A stretch of 64,000 nucleotides of DNA from Amoebidium appalachense. Lineage: Eukaryota; Ichthyosporea. Position numbers and translations under genes: made by a program. Numbering within the stretch: position 1 is the stretch's first letter; every line of letters starts with the position of its first letter. This document shows, piece by piece, positions 44,023 to 57,227 of this stretch. The stretch is from NCBI GenBank assembly GCA_963693365.1, contig CAVNZM010000013.1, positions 310,001 to 374,000 on the forward strand. The letters run 5' to 3'. The notes beneath the pieces are model-generated. The model was not told where the DNA came from and ran no database searches. It worked only from the letters and a program-made list of their open reading frames with translations.

Positions 44023-44371
44023 TGAAAAGGAATATATAGCTGTAAGGCTGTGGATGCTAAACACAGAAGATGTGTTTGTAGCTTGCTGATCTACTAAAAA
44101 CTGTCGTGCTTATATACCTAAGCCTACCGATCTGAGCCAATCAAAAATCGATCTAGTGATATGTGAAATCTGATCCGAGCCAATCATAACTCGGTCTAGT
44201 GATCTGTGGTATCTGATGTTTTGACTGGCTAATAGGTGCCCGTGTGCGGGCAGCCAACCGCTAACTGCTAAAACACGAAATGAAGCCTACATGGTTATGT
44301 TGGTATCGAACACCCATCCTACGTGTTTACCCAGAAAAATATTTATGTCAATAATTTCCACAAATAAAACC
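44023..44371 (-). repeat. Ngaro-like element repeat A1 (5' end of element)
   Basis: 349 bp, the same as A2 (30859-31207) apart from two substitutions seen. Promoter and 5' leader of the element are expected here. Confidence 0.88.
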
Positions 44372-44582
44372 CCTACAAGACTGCATGGTTGCGATTGGAC
44401 GAGGCACGCGACATCGCCAGACGCCATTGGTGCAAAGGTACAGAGCCTCGGATTCTATTGGCTCTAGCGCAACTGGCTTACGTAAGGGCAGCATCCCTCG
44501 GGGATTGCGAGCCGTGCGACGGAAACACAGTGCCCAGCCAATCAGATGAGACCATTGTAGAGGAGGGCAAACCAAAGAATGG
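44372..44582 (+). CDS. Possible upstream exon of the RZ-finger gene (tentative)
   Basis: Directly after the Ngaro-like element an open frame reads as a helical, gene-like sequence (RLDEARDIARRHWCKG, then RILLALAQLAYVRAAS). It could end at a CTTAC|GTAAGG donor (about 44476) in phase 0 or at a GG|GTATGT donor (44582) in phase 2. The phase-0 option is compatible with acceptors just before 44936 or 44942 in the next exon. No acceptor is seen at its left side, where the element begins, so the exon may be cut by the insertion. Coding status is inferred from composition and donors only. Confidence 0.4.
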
Positions 44583-44935
44583 GTATGTAGGTGGTGCCTT
44601 CTTGCCTCTCTATTTGAGTTAGATAGTCGAATTCCCCCCCTCCCTCCCCCCACCTTTTCTTTTCCTTTTGTTTTTTAGAGTACCTCTCCGCCTCTCCCCT
44701 TTTTTCTCTGCTAGGTCAAAGAACGTAAAGGCTGTTAGGGGTAAGGATGTTATTTATACATGAGATGGTGTTTTATGTTACTCAAAAAACGGGGATGAGA
44801 GTGAAGAAGAGCGGGGGGGGGGGGGGGGGGGGGGTTAATTGACTATAAGGCATCATGTACGAGAAGAAGCACCTAATTTCTTGTTTAGAAAACATGTCAT
44901 GAGCATAACATTAACCTTATATGGTTAACTGAGAG

Positions 44936-46194
44936 GGTAAGCCATTGGATCACGAGGGCATGAAAGCAGTACGCCTCTCTGTGATTGGTGAAGGGAGAGA
45001 GGCTCTCCGTCAACTGAATGATGCACTCAACAATATCCCCTCTAGGCCTGCTGAGAACGGCGGTGATAGGTCAAATATCATGCAGCAGCATCTAAGGGAG
45101 AGCTCCAAAACCTTCGACAAGATGCTCAGTGGTGATTTGCCCCCTCCCCCCCCCCCCCCCCCCCCCCCCCCATGCCCTACTCGTTGTGTCCCCCTCCTCC
45201 CCCGTTCCACCCTTTTCACTCTCCTCCAGATCCTACCCCCCACCCCCCACCTCCTCCACTTCTGGTTCATCCGCCGGCCGCAGGAGGGCCAAGGAAATGT
45301 GCTCCGGTAGTGCTGTGGAATCTTACAAGATAGCCAACGAGAGGGAGGTGATGGGGGGGTTAAATTGGTGTTTTTTTTGTTAACAGTGGCAAGGGAACGG
45401 GGGGAGGGGGGGGGGGGGGGAGGGAGGGCCGGGGGGGGGATAGGGGGAGAGACAGGCAGACAAAAGGTCATCCTGGAGGGGGAATAAATTCGGCATTCTT
45501 ATCCCCCCCCCCCCCCCCCTTCCCACCCACCGTTCCGATCCTTCCCCCCTCCATCCTATTCTCTCCCCATATTCATTTGTTTTGTCTGTGTGTGTGTGTT
45601 TTTTTTTTTTTTTTGGAGGGGGGGGGGGGGGGGGGGGGGGGTGGAAGTGGGGTGGGAGTTCGGGGTGGAGGTGGAGGGGTTCTTCCCCATCGTCACGTGC
45701 CTCTGCATTCGTGGAACAAAAGACCAACATAATAATATTTTATTTATCAAAATAGCAACATAATGTACGATGTGTGAGCAACATACTAGTTCAACGTTTT
45801 TATTCACCGTTTTGCACTTACCCCGGCACACACGAAAAAGAGAAAAAAAAAATAACCCATATACATGCGCCCACACACATTACTTACGTTCCTTCCCTGC
45901 ACAGACCTCGAGGATCGCGTCAACCGTCCGGAGGTGTTCCGCCAGCCAATCACAGCCAAGGAAAAGGCCGAAATCTTCCGGGCCATGGGTCATTTCAGGC
46001 CGGGCTACATCCGGCAGGGTCACTGGTACACGTACCCAAACAACCACGTGTATGTGATTGGTGACTGTGGGGGAGCCAATCAGACGTCCAGATGTCCGCA
46101 ATGTGGGGTTGTGATTGGTGGAGAGCACCATAGGCTGGAATCGACCAATCGGCCGGCGGCAGAGTTTGTGGCGGAGGCGACATCTGGCCAATGA
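44936..46194 (+). CDS. 3' exons of an RZ-type zinc-finger protein (ZNFX1/RNF213-like C-terminus)
   Basis: Two exons join in phase. The first (open from about 44936) ends at 45131 with donor GTGATT. The second is 45905-46194 (acceptor CCCTGCACAG, stop TGA 46192-46194). A split codon G|AC restores Asp, giving DKMLS-D-LEDRVN. The last exon reads AKEKAEIFRAMGHF, then GHWYTYPNNHVYVIGDCGG, SRCPQC and VIGGEHHRL. This is the pattern of the RZ zinc finger found at the C-terminus of ZNFX1-type helicases and in RNF213. The family usually has Cys in CPNGH; here it is Tyr (codon 46033-46035). Upstream helicase or AAA domains are not in the window. Intron 1 has the C tract near its donor seen in the SDR gene. 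Confidence 0.72.
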
Positions 46195-46820
46195 AACACT
46201 TCGTTTGATAGCCAAATATGGACAATGTCATGGGAGCGTTGAGAAAGAGAAAGAGAACCTACTAAAGTTGTGCAAATACTGTGTGTATATATTTTCCAAC
46301 AAACCACTGCAGGGGAAGGAATTAAGGGAGGGGGAGTCTGGGTAGCGATCACAGCATATGAAGAATACCAAGGTACGGATTTATGTTTTTTTATTTATTT
46401 TATCCCGTTTTGTTCCCGGGAGTGCCCTTAGGGGCCCTCAGGGGGAACTACCGTCTTCCGCCCAGCACCGACAGTACTCTAGCTAGGGTGCTACGATGCT
46501 GTTAGCTAAACTAACACACCCATAACAATCCTAACTACATGTACACACTTTGCCCAGGGTGTCCACCCCAGCCACACCGGTGGGTAAGGTACGGATTTAT
46601 GGATCGCAGTGTTCTTGGTGATACGTATATGGTTAAGTATGGTGGCTTAGCGAGCGGTGGTGTGGAGGAAGCAGGCACGTGTCTGAAATATTGGTAGTGA
46701 TGGTATCTTGTCGGACTGGACTTGTGTTTGTGGAGAGTATGTGTGTGTAGGGTGGTTGGAGTGGGATGCAAGACTACTATGAACGAATATACTCTGTCTG
46801 GCGGCACCACCTTGCCCTCC

Positions 46821-46870
<50 letters not shown>

Positions 46871-47191
46871 ACCACCACCACCAATCTCCCCAGAGTCCCC
46901 GGGCCCTCCCCATACTTTCAGTTATTTAGGCACAATCACACGCATCTACCCTGCAGCGCATATTTAGACGTGAAAGTTTTGTGTATTATCATGGTATTTC
47001 CATCGGATTCCAAGGCTACAAAAATACTGGCATATCTAAGCCATCAGCACTGGAAGGGAGGCCACGAGGAGGAGGACAAGGGAATAGACTCTGGTATTTC
47101 CAACGGTCTGTTAATTTATGAGTCACTAATTTCTTTTTCCTTTTTTGTGGTGGTAGCGGTGTCACTGGTCACGGTGGTGTGGTGTGTGTGT

Positions 47192-47254
<63 letters not shown>

Positions 47255-47266
47255 GGGGGGGGGGGG

Positions 47267-47336
<70 letters not shown>

Positions 47337-47970
47337 GGGGGGGGGGGGAAGGGGGGGGGGGGGGGGGGGGGGGGGGAACGGGACGACATTTTCTTCAACC
47401 GTTAACAAACTGTGGTGGGACCGTAAGGTTTGCACAGCGCTATGCACAGCTCTTCCCCCCCCCTCCCCCCGCCAAATAAACGCACACGCACGCACTCGAA
47501 GTCGGCCCCCCAGCCCGCCGTACGTCGCACCCCACCTACACTATTTTCTAGCTTCAATTGCATGTTTTTAAAGGCGCCAATGCAGCTATTAGCTGGTATT
47601 TATATGAACATGTGCGTGTGCATGTGGGTTTGTGTGTGGGCATGCGGAAGTGTCAAGGATCTGTGCACATCTATTCAAATTCAGCTGATTTCAGCATCAT
47701 GATTCACTGTTTCTATTGGTGTCTAGATTAACCAATAAATGGTTCGCAAGTATAGAACATGCCGCACCAGCGGCACCACCCCTTAAGCAAGTTCCGATGA
47801 CGCACTATGACGCACTGCACAAGAAAAAACCATAAACAAAGCCTTCGGAACGTCTGGAGAGTGGAGACCAACGTCAGCCTACATTACGCGTTAACTAACC
47901 CTTCGCGTTCGTCCTGATTTTCATTTGTTAGCTTTAATTTTCAGCCACCTCACGTCCTGAAACTTTCAGC
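46195..47970. other. Intergenic region with long homopolymers
   Basis: No gene recognised. Contains a ~48-C tract (46823-46870) followed by ACC repeats, and a very long G tract (about 47191-47269) leading to (GA)n (47270-47330) and more G. The last ~270 bp before the SDR start codon are non-repetitive and include CCAAT-type motifs (about 47730-47740), so this is the likely promoter and 5' UTR. I see no clear TATA box. Confidence 0.6.
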
Positions 47971-48647
47971 ATGGGTTTGTTTGGTAAGTACCCTTTCGAG
48001 AAACATCTTTGATAAACCACTTGGATTCGTTGTGTATTCCTTAATTCGTGTCCGTGGTATAGCGTGGACTCGTTTGAATTTGCGCTTTTTCTGCGCGTGT
48101 TCTCTGTGCGGCCTCGTCTGTTGCACGTATAGCTAGGCCTGAGCGTGTTTCTGTGGCTGGTTTTGTACCCAATATTCTCCCTTTGCGTATACACTGGACA
48201 GGTGTCAGTGGCAGGGGTGAGTTTCAATCTAGCATGTGTGCTGGTGTACTGTGTGTGTGCGTGCGTGTGTGTGTGATTAAACGGTTTATGCTCAGTGTGT
48301 GCAAGTAAGGAAAGAAGTTTTTCTTTCATGTTTGCTGGGAGTGTGTCCGTGCTCCCCTCATATCCCCCCCCCCCCCCTCTCCCTCCTTCCCTTAAGAATT
48401 CCCCCCCTCCCTTCTTCCCCGCCCTGCTCTTTCTTTTAGCCTCTTTGCGTCACTTCACTGACATATGCACGTAAACGTTTGTTGATGTTATGTGTGTTGC
48501 ATCGTTTTCTCTGGAAAATGCTCTTGGTCTACTCTTTGGCACCCCGACTTTACTTGCCCCACCCATGGCTTTAGCTCTTCATCGTCCTCCCATTCATCTT
48601 ACGACCCTCTCTGTATAGGATGGGTTGAGAGTCTGTGGTGGTTATGG

Positions 48648-48681
<34 letters not shown>

Positions 48682-48920
48682 ATCGTTGGGTTTGGGGGGG
48701 GGGGGGGGCGATCGGAGGGTGAGATACGGTTAGTGGGATCTACGAAAGTGCAAACCAGGTCAAACCAAATAAAACTGTCGTGGGCGTATGATATTGTATC
48801 AGGAGTATGTTGTGCGGTACTTAGCTGATTAAATGAAGCCAAAAATCGATAGTGCCCCTCCCCCCCCCCCCCCCCCCCCCCCAGCCCCCCCACTTCCCAT
48901 CGGCTTCCCCCGTACTACCA

Positions 48921-48962
<42 letters not shown>

Positions 48963-49230
48963 ACACACATTCAATAACAGAAAACCCTTTTTCTGCATAA
49001 CACTGCACTTTGGATCGGGATGGAGACGGCACGGACGGAAGGAGGGAGAGAGTGAAGGGAGGGTGGGAATTAGTTGGCCTTTTGATAGAGTTCAGTTTAA
49101 TCCATGGTATTGCCAACTACCAACTTAAGGAAGGCCTTGGGCGGGGGTAGGGCTGGGAGAGGCAGGGAGAGCGAGGGGGCGGGGGGGGGGAGGGGGGAGG
49201 GGGGGCGGAGAGGGATTAAAGAGCGTCATC

Positions 49231-49266
<36 letters not shown>

Positions 49267-49756
49267 ACACACACAAACATCTACACAAGTAAAAAGAAAA
49301 CCGCTACGGAGAATCTATTGGCTCTTATTTGACCTGAAAAGAAAAATCCACGCTGGTCCGTTTGTCTACCTCTAACATTAAAGAGACACCCCCACAGACA
49401 CAATCGGGTACTTTACGGGCCGGGTCGGGCCCAGCGGGTACGGCAGCTGTAGCACAGCCAACGAGATAGCCCTTAAGAATGCAGATAGCATTAAGGGGAA
49501 GGTGGCTGTGGTCACCGGGGCAAACTCCGGAATAGGCAAAGAGGTATGTGCCGAGACTTACCTCCTTCCCCCCCCCCCCCCCCCCCGGCCCCTCTGCCTC
49601 CGCCCCCTCCCCCCGGCCAGCCCTTTAGTTATTTTGAGGTGTGCAGGCACTTAGATTCCAACCCCCCCCCCCCCCCCCCCCCCTCCATTAATCCAGCATA
49701 TTTCTGCTTTTATGTTTGGGTTCCTCATCATTTTCTATGCATTTACCCCACCCGCC

Positions 49757-49790
<34 letters not shown>

Positions 49791-49982
49791 GAACTTGAGG
49801 GCGGAGCGAGGGGATGGGGGGGAGGGGGGGAAAGGTGGATGGAGCAGAGAGGGAACGAGGGCTTTGGGGGGGGGGGGGGGGGGAAGGGGGAGGGGGGAGG
49901 TAGAGGATTTGGGTGGTGGGTTACGGGGGGAAGCGGAAGGGTAGGTGTAGGGGGGAAGGGGGGCGGGGGGAGAGAGGGGCAG

Positions 49983-50035
<53 letters not shown>

Positions 50036-51126
50036 GAGTTGGGGGGGAAGGGGGGGGGGGGGGGGGGGTATTAGCGGCAGTGTGTGTGTGTGTGTGTGTG
50101 TGCGTGTATGTGTGGGTGGGTGGATGGGGAGAGGGAGCGGGGGGGATTTTCTAACATGTGCTGTAAAACAGACGACCCTTGCGCTGTGCAAGGCGGGTGT
50201 GCACGTGGTGATGGCATGCCGGTCGGCAGAAAAGGCCCGGGCAGTGGAGGAGGAAATAAAGAAGGAAGTTGTATGTACCTATGAGCCCCCCCCCTCCCCC
50301 CCCCCCCCCCCCCTCCCCCCCCCCCCTCGCCAGCCCTAGGTCCCCCCATATTCCCTTCTCATTCTCGCTTTCTTTCACACACTACACACAACCAAAGTTT
50401 CGGCGTTTTAGATCCGTCCCGCTGACCTCCCCCCCCCCCCCCCCCCCCCCGGCCCCCCCTCTCTCCACCCACCCTCCCCTCCCTATGCAACCTTTTGCCT
50501 CCTGGAGTTTTGTCGATCCAGTTTTCTTACACTCCTGTCACACACCCCTCCCCCCATCCCCCTCACAACTTTTCCATTACCACTGCCACTCCCCCCCCCC
50601 CCCCCCCCCCTCCCTTCCCCCCCTCCTCCCCTCGCAGGGTTACCCCCACTCACCCCCTCCCCCCCCCTGCTCCCCCCCTTTCCCTCGGGCTTACTGTGAG
50701 AGCGAAATGAACTCTGGTCATAAGTTTACCCTTTTTTTCATACTCATACGAAGTGTCCCCCTAAACCCCCTTCCCCCCACCCCCCTCCCCCTCCGCCAAC
50801 CCCCCCCCCCCCCCCCACCCCCCGGGGGTCCCGTTCCCTTTCCCCTTTTCTTACTCACGGGTTTACATGTTAGCTCATGATGTATTGACACGGGGTCGTT
50901 GGTGAGTATAATGACACTGCACGGTGCACGGCACTCTAACCTTCACCCCCCCACCCTTCTTCCCCCCCCTCCCACCCACCCACCCACCCACACACACATC
51001 ATTCATTACACACAGAACACATATACATTACACGCGCACGCAAGCACGCACACACAAGAACAAACACACTCACCGGCCACCCCATCCATGCGCATGCGCG
51101 CGCACACACACATGCACGCACACGCG

Positions 51127-51199
<73 letters not shown>

Positions 51200-51866
51200 C
51201 CGGATGCGCAGATCACGCTGATGGATCTGGACTTGCAATCCCTCGAGTCTGTGCGCAAATTTGCATCTGATTTTGCGCAAAAGGGCCTCCCCCTCCACAT
51301 GCTCATCTGCAACGCCGGCATCATGGCTCACCCCTGGGCTCTGACCAAAGATAATATTGTAGCAACCCCTTCTCCCCCCCCCCCCCCCCCTTCCCCTCCC
51401 TCCTCCCCCCTCCCCCTCCCCTTCCGCCGCTCCCACCCCCTCCCCTTCCTCGTCGCCCCTTTCTCCCCCCCTCCCCGCCTCTTTCTCTCCTCCCTGCGGC
51501 GGCCTGCCCATGCATACTGTTAGCATGTGCTCTGCAAAGTCTGTATTGTTTGTAGGTCCCGAATGTGTGCTTCGGACTCTGTAACACACTCCCCCCCCCC
51601 CCCCCCCCCCCCTCCCCCCTGCGTGCCCCCCCCCAAAAAGAAATGCAAGGAAGAGAGAAAAAGAAAAAGAAAGAAAGAAAGAAAGAAAGAATTAAATAAA
51701 AAAAAACGGGGAAAGAAAGTGGAGAGTAAGGGAGATGCCGGGAAGAAATAGGAAAATACACTTACTCTCTGTTCTTCTCTCGTGTCTTTCCCCCATAGCA
51801 TTGCAACTGCACATAATTCGTACCCTCTTTCATTGCACTCCAATTGTGACACCCCCCCTCCCCCCC

Positions 51867-51906
<40 letters not shown>

Positions 51907-52194
51907 ACCCACACACACACAAAAAAAAAAAAGAAAGACGGAAAGACAGAAAGAAAGAAAATGCTCGTGCGCCTCTTTCTCTTCTCCCTGTGTACTCACG
52001 ACTTGCGGTTCTTTCCAGAAACACACACCACACACACACACACACTTTCTCTCTCGTTCTCCCCTTCGCTTCCTCCATCCCTCCCTCCCTCCCTCCCACC
52101 CACCCAACCTCCTTCCCTCTCCTTCCATCCCTCCCTTCATCCCTCCGTTCCTCTCCCTCTCCCTCTCCCTCTCTCCCTCTCTCTCTTCCACACA

Positions 52195-52269
<75 letters not shown>

Positions 52270-52507
52270 CACACACATCCCTTTTACCCATCACAGGAGC
52301 TACAGCTTGGCACCAACTTTGTCAGCCATTTCCTATTGGTCAATGAGATGCTTCCTCATCTGAAGGAGGTGTTCAATAAATCCTCCCCCCCCCCCCCTTC
52401 CCGAAAAAAAAAAAAAGAAAGGAAGGAAAAGAAAAGAAAAGAGAAAAAAGAAGCAAATGAATCAAGAAAAAAAAAAAAGAAAAAAAAAACCACAACCATT
52501 CTCCCCC

Positions 52508-52538
<31 letters not shown>

Positions 52539-54393
52539 AAAAAAAAAAAAAAAAGCCCCAATGATGTCTCCACTTCCAACCCTTTTATTAATTCATAATC
52601 CCTACCCCCCCCCCCCCCCCCCCTCCCACCCCTCCCCTCCAATCCCCACCAAAATCATCGAGCCCCCCCCCCCCCCCCCCCCCCCGCCCCCCGCCCCACG
52701 GCCCAGTGATGCCTGAAAATGAATTCCAGCAAATGGTATCATTGATTGCATGAGCCCCCCTCCCTCCTTTGTAAATTCTCCCTGCTTCCCGTTTTTCCAA
52801 CTCCATCACTTTCTACTTTCCAAGAAGGGCTTATGGCCCGGAATAATCAGTATTTTTTTTTTTTTGCCCAACTGGATTTTATTTTTTTTTTGGGGGGGGG
52901 GGGGGGGGGAGAGGGGGGGGGGGGGGGGGATCCATATAATTCTATGTCGGGAGCCCTCCTGTGGTATTAGGAGCCATCATATCAATTAACCAACGGCAGC
53001 TGGTGCACGCGCACACTCTAATTCCGGTAACTGGCTGTCGGTTCGGGATAATCTGTATATCTTATTTATAATGTTGTAAAATACTATTCTAATGCAAGCA
53101 TTAATGTGAAAATGTATTTTTTTTGCAGTCCCAGCCATCGCGTGTTGTGATTCTCTCTTCCCGTGCACATGAGAGGGCCTATAAGGAGGGCATCCGTTTT
53201 GACGACCCCGAGGGAAAACAAGATTTCACGGCTTGGGGGGCTTATGGTCAGAGCAAGCTCGCAAATCTCATGCATGCAGTGGTACGAACCCCCCCCCCCC
53301 CCCCCCCTTGCCCTCCCTCCCCTTGCTTTTCTTTTCTCGTGCCTCATCATCTACTAGAATTCCTCTAACCCTTGCTCTTCCCCTCTCTCTCCCCTTCCCC
53401 CCCCCCCCCCCCCCTCTCTCCCTCCCACCCCTTGCTCTCCTAATCTAATCATCCCCTCCTCCTCCCCCCAACACACACACACACACACACTCACACTCAC
53501 ACTCACACTCACACTCACACTCACACTCACACTCACACTCACACTCACACTCACACTCACACTCACACTCACACTCACACTCACACTCAAACACACACAC
53601 ATGCACGCTCAGACACAGAGGCACACACACATGCACGCTCAGACACAGAGGCACACACACATGCATGCTCAGACACAGAGGCACACAAATTCACACAGGC
53701 ATAAACACTGAACATGCACACATGCACGCACATAAACATACACACAGACCACACACCTCCTCCCCTGGCCCCATCCACGTCATCACAACATATTCTGTTT
53801 CCTTAGCACACATTCTTACCACCACCCCTCCCCCCGGCCCCCGTCCCTCCCCCCCCCCCCCCCAAGTTCCCAGCTGTGGGAAATTGCTTTCTTAATAATG
53901 TATAACACATCCCCCCCCCACCCCCACACCCCCACCCATACACACACCCACACACACCCACTCACATATGGTGCAAACTCTTTGCGTGTGCATAAGGTTT
54001 ATCATTGTAAATTTGTACTTAATACTCTGCAAGTTCTCTAACCACCCCCTTCCCCCCCCCCCCCCCCCCCCCTGTCCCCCCCCCCTCCCCCCTCCCCCCT
54101 CTTTAGGAGTTGAACAAGAGGTTCCAGGAGAAGGGATACAAGATCACAGCAAATGCCGTTCACCCTGGAGTCATCCCCACAAACCTGGCAGACCACTTTG
54201 TGTATGGGAACCACCCCTGCTCCTCTCCACCCCCCCCCCCCCCTTCTCCCCAGCCCCTTCCTCCCACGGCCTCTCTTCCTTTCCTAACAGCTTAGAAGCA
54301 CGTTAGCATGCACAAGTGTTTAAACACATACACAGGCACGCACAAACGGCACACACATACACGCACATGCACAAGAACACGAACAAGCACACG

Positions 54394-54425
<32 letters not shown>

Positions 54426-55395
54426 CACGCACACAAGCATGTGCACACACACACACACACACACACGCACATACACACACACACACACTTCAAGCACGCA
54501 CACATACAGACACACACACACATGTGGCACACAGACTGACCCATTTTCACGTGCGCATGCACACGCATGCACAAGCACAGGCACATGCGCGCCCAAATGC
54601 ACACAACCATTTGCATGCACACATACGACCCGGACACACACACTCGAGCTCATGTATCCACACACACCCTCCCCCTCCCCCCTCTTCTCCCTCCCCTCGC
54701 ACTTCCTTTCTCAGGATCCGCCTACTACTTAATTATTGACCCGCCTTTGATATCATTATCAGGAATTTCGAAGTATCGATGTCACATTCCCCCTTCTCCC
54801 CCCCCCCCCCCCCCCCTTCCCCCTCCCTCCCCTCCCCCCTCTCCCCCCGCTCCACCCCCTCCCTCCCCCCACACGAGGCAAACACGCATCTTCTCTGCAC
54901 ATTGGCGATAAATCCTGTTCCCAACCACACTTAAGGCATATTCTTTTTATCTACTAAATATCCCCCTCTCCTTTTTTTCCCTTCCTCGAACCCACCACCT
55001 TAACACTTCATGCACACACCCAAGCAGATACTCCACCAAAGATATATTTGAGCCGAGTAATCCCTTGCGTTCACACACACACACACACACACACACAGAT
55101 GTGCGAGCATGTACGTGCACACATGCAGACACGCACAGACACACATGTTCACCGCACAAACACACATGTTCACCGCACAAACACACATGTTCACCGCACA
55201 AACACACATGTTCACCGCACAAACACACATGTTCACCGCACAAACATGTGTGTACACAAGCACGTGTGCAGATACGTGCCTGCGCACCTACACACACACA
55301 CACACACACACAGGTACACAAGCGCATGTGACCACATGCGCCCATGCACACATGCGGACACGCACACGAGTTCATACACGTACACAAGTACACAT

Positions 55396-55461
<66 letters not shown>

Positions 55462-55513
55462 CGCGCGTACACATGCACACACACGTACACATGCACACAC
55501 ATACTAACCCTCC

Positions 55514-55549
<36 letters not shown>

Positions 55550-55918
55550 ACACACACATACACACACAGATCACCCACTGTCAAATCTGTCTTGATGAGT
55601 CCTTTATCTCTGATCTTGAAAACTCCTCAACAAGGTGCTCCTCCCCCCTCCCCCCCCCCCCCCCCCCCCCCCCTCAACACACACACACACACACTCACCC
55701 ACACACACACCCCACACACACACCCCACACACAAGCACACACAAGCACACACACAGACAATAAAGGAGGAAACAAAATAATGGCATGAAGCATGCAAATT
55801 GAACGAAAAGAAAGAGGGAAGATGTAAAGAAGAGAAGAAACAAAACGGCAACATCTACCCCGACATAATTCCGGTGGCCACACAACCAAAAGTGATGTCC
55901 TTCGGGACTATGTATCTA

Positions 55919-55952
<34 letters not shown>

Positions 55953-57180
55953 GGGGGGGCAGCCCACTGTCCTTTTTTTTTTTTTTTTTTTTTTTTTTTC
56001 CCTCCCCCCTAGGCTCCCTGAATCTTGATGATGGGCTCTGCTCAAGTGTCATCTTCTGCAAATTCTGGGTAAACGGCTAGGGGTGGATATCTTGTTAATT
56101 CACAGTGTAGACACACCCAACCTCGTTCATAGAACTACGTTTACATAGGTACATCAACATTGGGTGAGATCCGTTGAACAGGTTTTATCAGGATAGATGT
56201 ACAGGTTTGCAGATATACCGGAGTAGATACACCATTACTGCTGAACTAACCGGATATATACACATATGATTTTCTGATTTACTTGTGTATATATACCACT
56301 ACTTAGTCAATGTCATCGTACTTTTGATTTAGTCAATATCATGGTAGATATACAATACTTTTTGGCTGAGATAACTTCGAATATTCAGGTGCCGCCACCA
56401 CCGTGTGGGCAGCCACGGATCCCAGCCTGGAGGGGGTTGGGGGCAAATATTTGGCCGACTGCAACATCTATGTGCCGGGTATATCCCCCCCCCCCCCCCC
56501 CCTCTCCCCTTCCTCTCCCCCTACCCCCTCCCCCCCCCCACACAACACCACCACTGCCACCCCCCTCCCTCCCACCCCCTACTCCCTCCCCTTCCCCCTC
56601 TCCTCATCTCGCTCTCGCTAACTTCCATTTTCTGAAGACGATTAGTGCACACACATAGCACAGGCAAGCACACAAGGACATGAACACAATCCGATACCCC
56701 AGGTTGCCTTCGTGTTCATGTCGTCAAAACGGCGGTCCTGGGGCAGAGGGGGAGGGGGGGAGGGTGGAGGGAGTGGGGGGAGGGGAGGGAGGAGGGAGGG
56801 GGGGGGGGGGGGGGGGGGGGGGGGAGGGGGTTAGATTGCGGTTGTGTGCATGTTGTATGCATTAATGCTCTAACATGTGTGTTTGTGGTGTGATGCTGAT
56901 GGCTGTTGCGGTGGGCGTGTGCATGTGTGTGTGTGTGTGTGTGCGGGCGTTTGTGTGTGTGTGTTTTTTTTGGGGGGGGGGGAGACGGGAGACAGGGCTG
57001 GGGTTTTGGGGAGGGGGGGGGGGGGGGGGGGGGAGGGGGCACAGACGTCACATTAGTTTGTTGCTCAGGCAAATGTGCCCTGGTTGCAGAGTATGTGGGT
57101 GCATTTTTTTTTTTGGATTTTTTTTTGGATTTTTTTGAAGTGGGGGAGGAGGGGAAGGGAGGGGGGAGAGAGAGAGAGAG

Positions 57181-57227
<47 letters not shown>

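Larger units (their letters stand above)
30640..44371 (-). mobile_element. Ngaro/DIRS-like tyrosine-recombinase retrotransposon with split direct repeats
   Basis: Read on the minus strand, the order is A1 (44371-44023), Gag (43992-42815), RT/RNase H (34063-32410), tyrosine recombinase (32356-31325), B1 (31296-31208), A2 (31207-30859), a 130-bp spacer, B2 (30728-30640). A1/A2 are 349-bp direct repeats and B1/B2 89-bp direct repeats, both without indels. This A1-ORFs-B1-A2-B2 plan is the split-direct-repeat layout known for PAT/Ngaro elements. No integrase or aspartic protease belongs to it. The plus-strand Ty3 element (34275-42526) sits between Gag and RT. Frame lesions in Gag (TAG) and RT (frameshift) suggest this copy is not autonomous as assembled. 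Confidence 0.88.

Noticed and set aside
43402-44089. Plus-strand ORFs rich in Gly/Arg opposite the Ngaro Gag
   Set aside because: Shadow frames of the GC-rich minus-strand Gag, which has the zinc-knuckle motifs.
47179-47571. Glycine/arginine-glutamate-rich ORFs around 47.2 kb
   Set aside because: Readings of poly-G and (GA)n; they occur in several frames and on both strands.
55141-55245. CRISPR-like array of 21-bp repeats
   Set aside because: Units are contiguous without spacers, lie in a eukaryotic intron and are surrounded by (CA)n: a minisatellite.
55997-56070. Possible SDR exon (GGCTCCCTGAATC...) with acceptor CCCCCCTAG and donor GTAAAC
   Set aside because: Its open frame ([14 protein letters not shown]) is out of phase with exon 7, and the exon at 55570-55634 gives the expected KTPQQGAATTV join in phase.
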